Part shown: positions 6,131 through 6,178 of the stretch, one piece after another
Layout of the letters: each line of letters starts with the position of its first letter
How positions within the stretch are numbered: position 1 is the stretch's first letter
Source: Pseudomonadota bacterium
Lineage (GTDB): Bacteria; Pseudomonadota; Gammaproteobacteria; Enterobacterales; Enterobacteriaceae
Direction: 5' to 3'
Assembly (NCBI GenBank): GCA_023454395.1
Contig: JAEYFY010000347.1
Span: 1-6,178 of the forward strand
Length of the DNA: 6,178 nt
Notes under the pieces: generated by a model
Database searches by the model: none
Told to the model about the DNA's origin: nothing
The model's input: only the letters and a program-made list of their open reading frames with translations
Position numbers and translations under genes: made by a program

Positions 6131-6178
6131 ATGAACAAAGAAATAGCTTTAAGTCATCATCACAAAATGAATAAAAAA
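6131..6178 (+). CDS. Start of an unidentified gene (partial, 3' cut by window)
   Basis: Sixteen codons are present: MNKEIALSHHHKMNKK. The start is supported by GAAGG at 6120-6124, six bases before ATG. A second in-frame ATG at 6167 (MNKK, a common signal-peptide opening) has no ribosome binding site. The N-terminus is polar and basic with three histidines, and I do not recognise the family. It follows a strong terminator and a long AT-rich control region, so it is its own transcription unit and unlikely to be part of the parC-plsC-ftsP group. No function can be assigned. Confidence 0.55.
   Translation, partial: MNKEIALSHHHKMNKK

Overview
The window reads as a chromosomal housekeeping segment of a low-GC member of the Enterobacterales, most like Proteus or a close relative in Morganellaceae. 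The reasons are near-complete protein similarity to E. coli ParE, ParC, PlsC and FtsP, an AT-leaning codon usage, an ERIC-type intergenic repeat, and a ParC N-terminus four residues longer than that of E. coli, which gives the S84/E88 numbering used for Proteus. The genus assignment is inference from memory. No mobile element genes, CRISPR array, tRNA or rRNA were seen.

Layout, all on the + strand: the last 35 codons of parE (1-110); parC (143-3100) after a 32-nt gap; a hairpin in the parC-plsC gap; plsC (3165-3914); a strong hairpin (3942-3970); an ERIC element of about 127 bp (3973-4099); a leader of about 157 nt; ftsP/sufI (4257-5678); a strong intrinsic terminator (5707-5743); a very AT-rich gap of about 390 nt with a duplicated 12-bp motif and a perfect palindrome; and the first 16 codons of an unidentified gene (6131 onward). 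ParE and ParC together make topoisomerase IV, which decatenates sister chromosomes. PlsC makes phosphatidic acid for membrane lipids. FtsP is a Tat-exported periplasmic protein that supports the divisome. The parC-plsC-ftsP order matches E. coli, whereas parE directly next to parC does not (there the two are several genes apart).

The most striking feature is ParC itself. It has 985 residues, while E. coli ParC has 752, and the excess is a second complete C-terminal DNA-wrapping domain. Residues 504-740 and 741-985 are two diverged copies with a period of 237 residues, so the protein carries about ten pinwheel blades instead of five (985 minus 237 is 748, the normal length). The copies are not equivalent. 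The first keeps the linker-proximal half typical of E. coli but has lost the basic residues of its last blade. The second keeps the basic C-terminal half, including the arginines equivalent to those reported to contact MukB. A secondary point of interest is the AT-rich control region before the last, cut-off gene.
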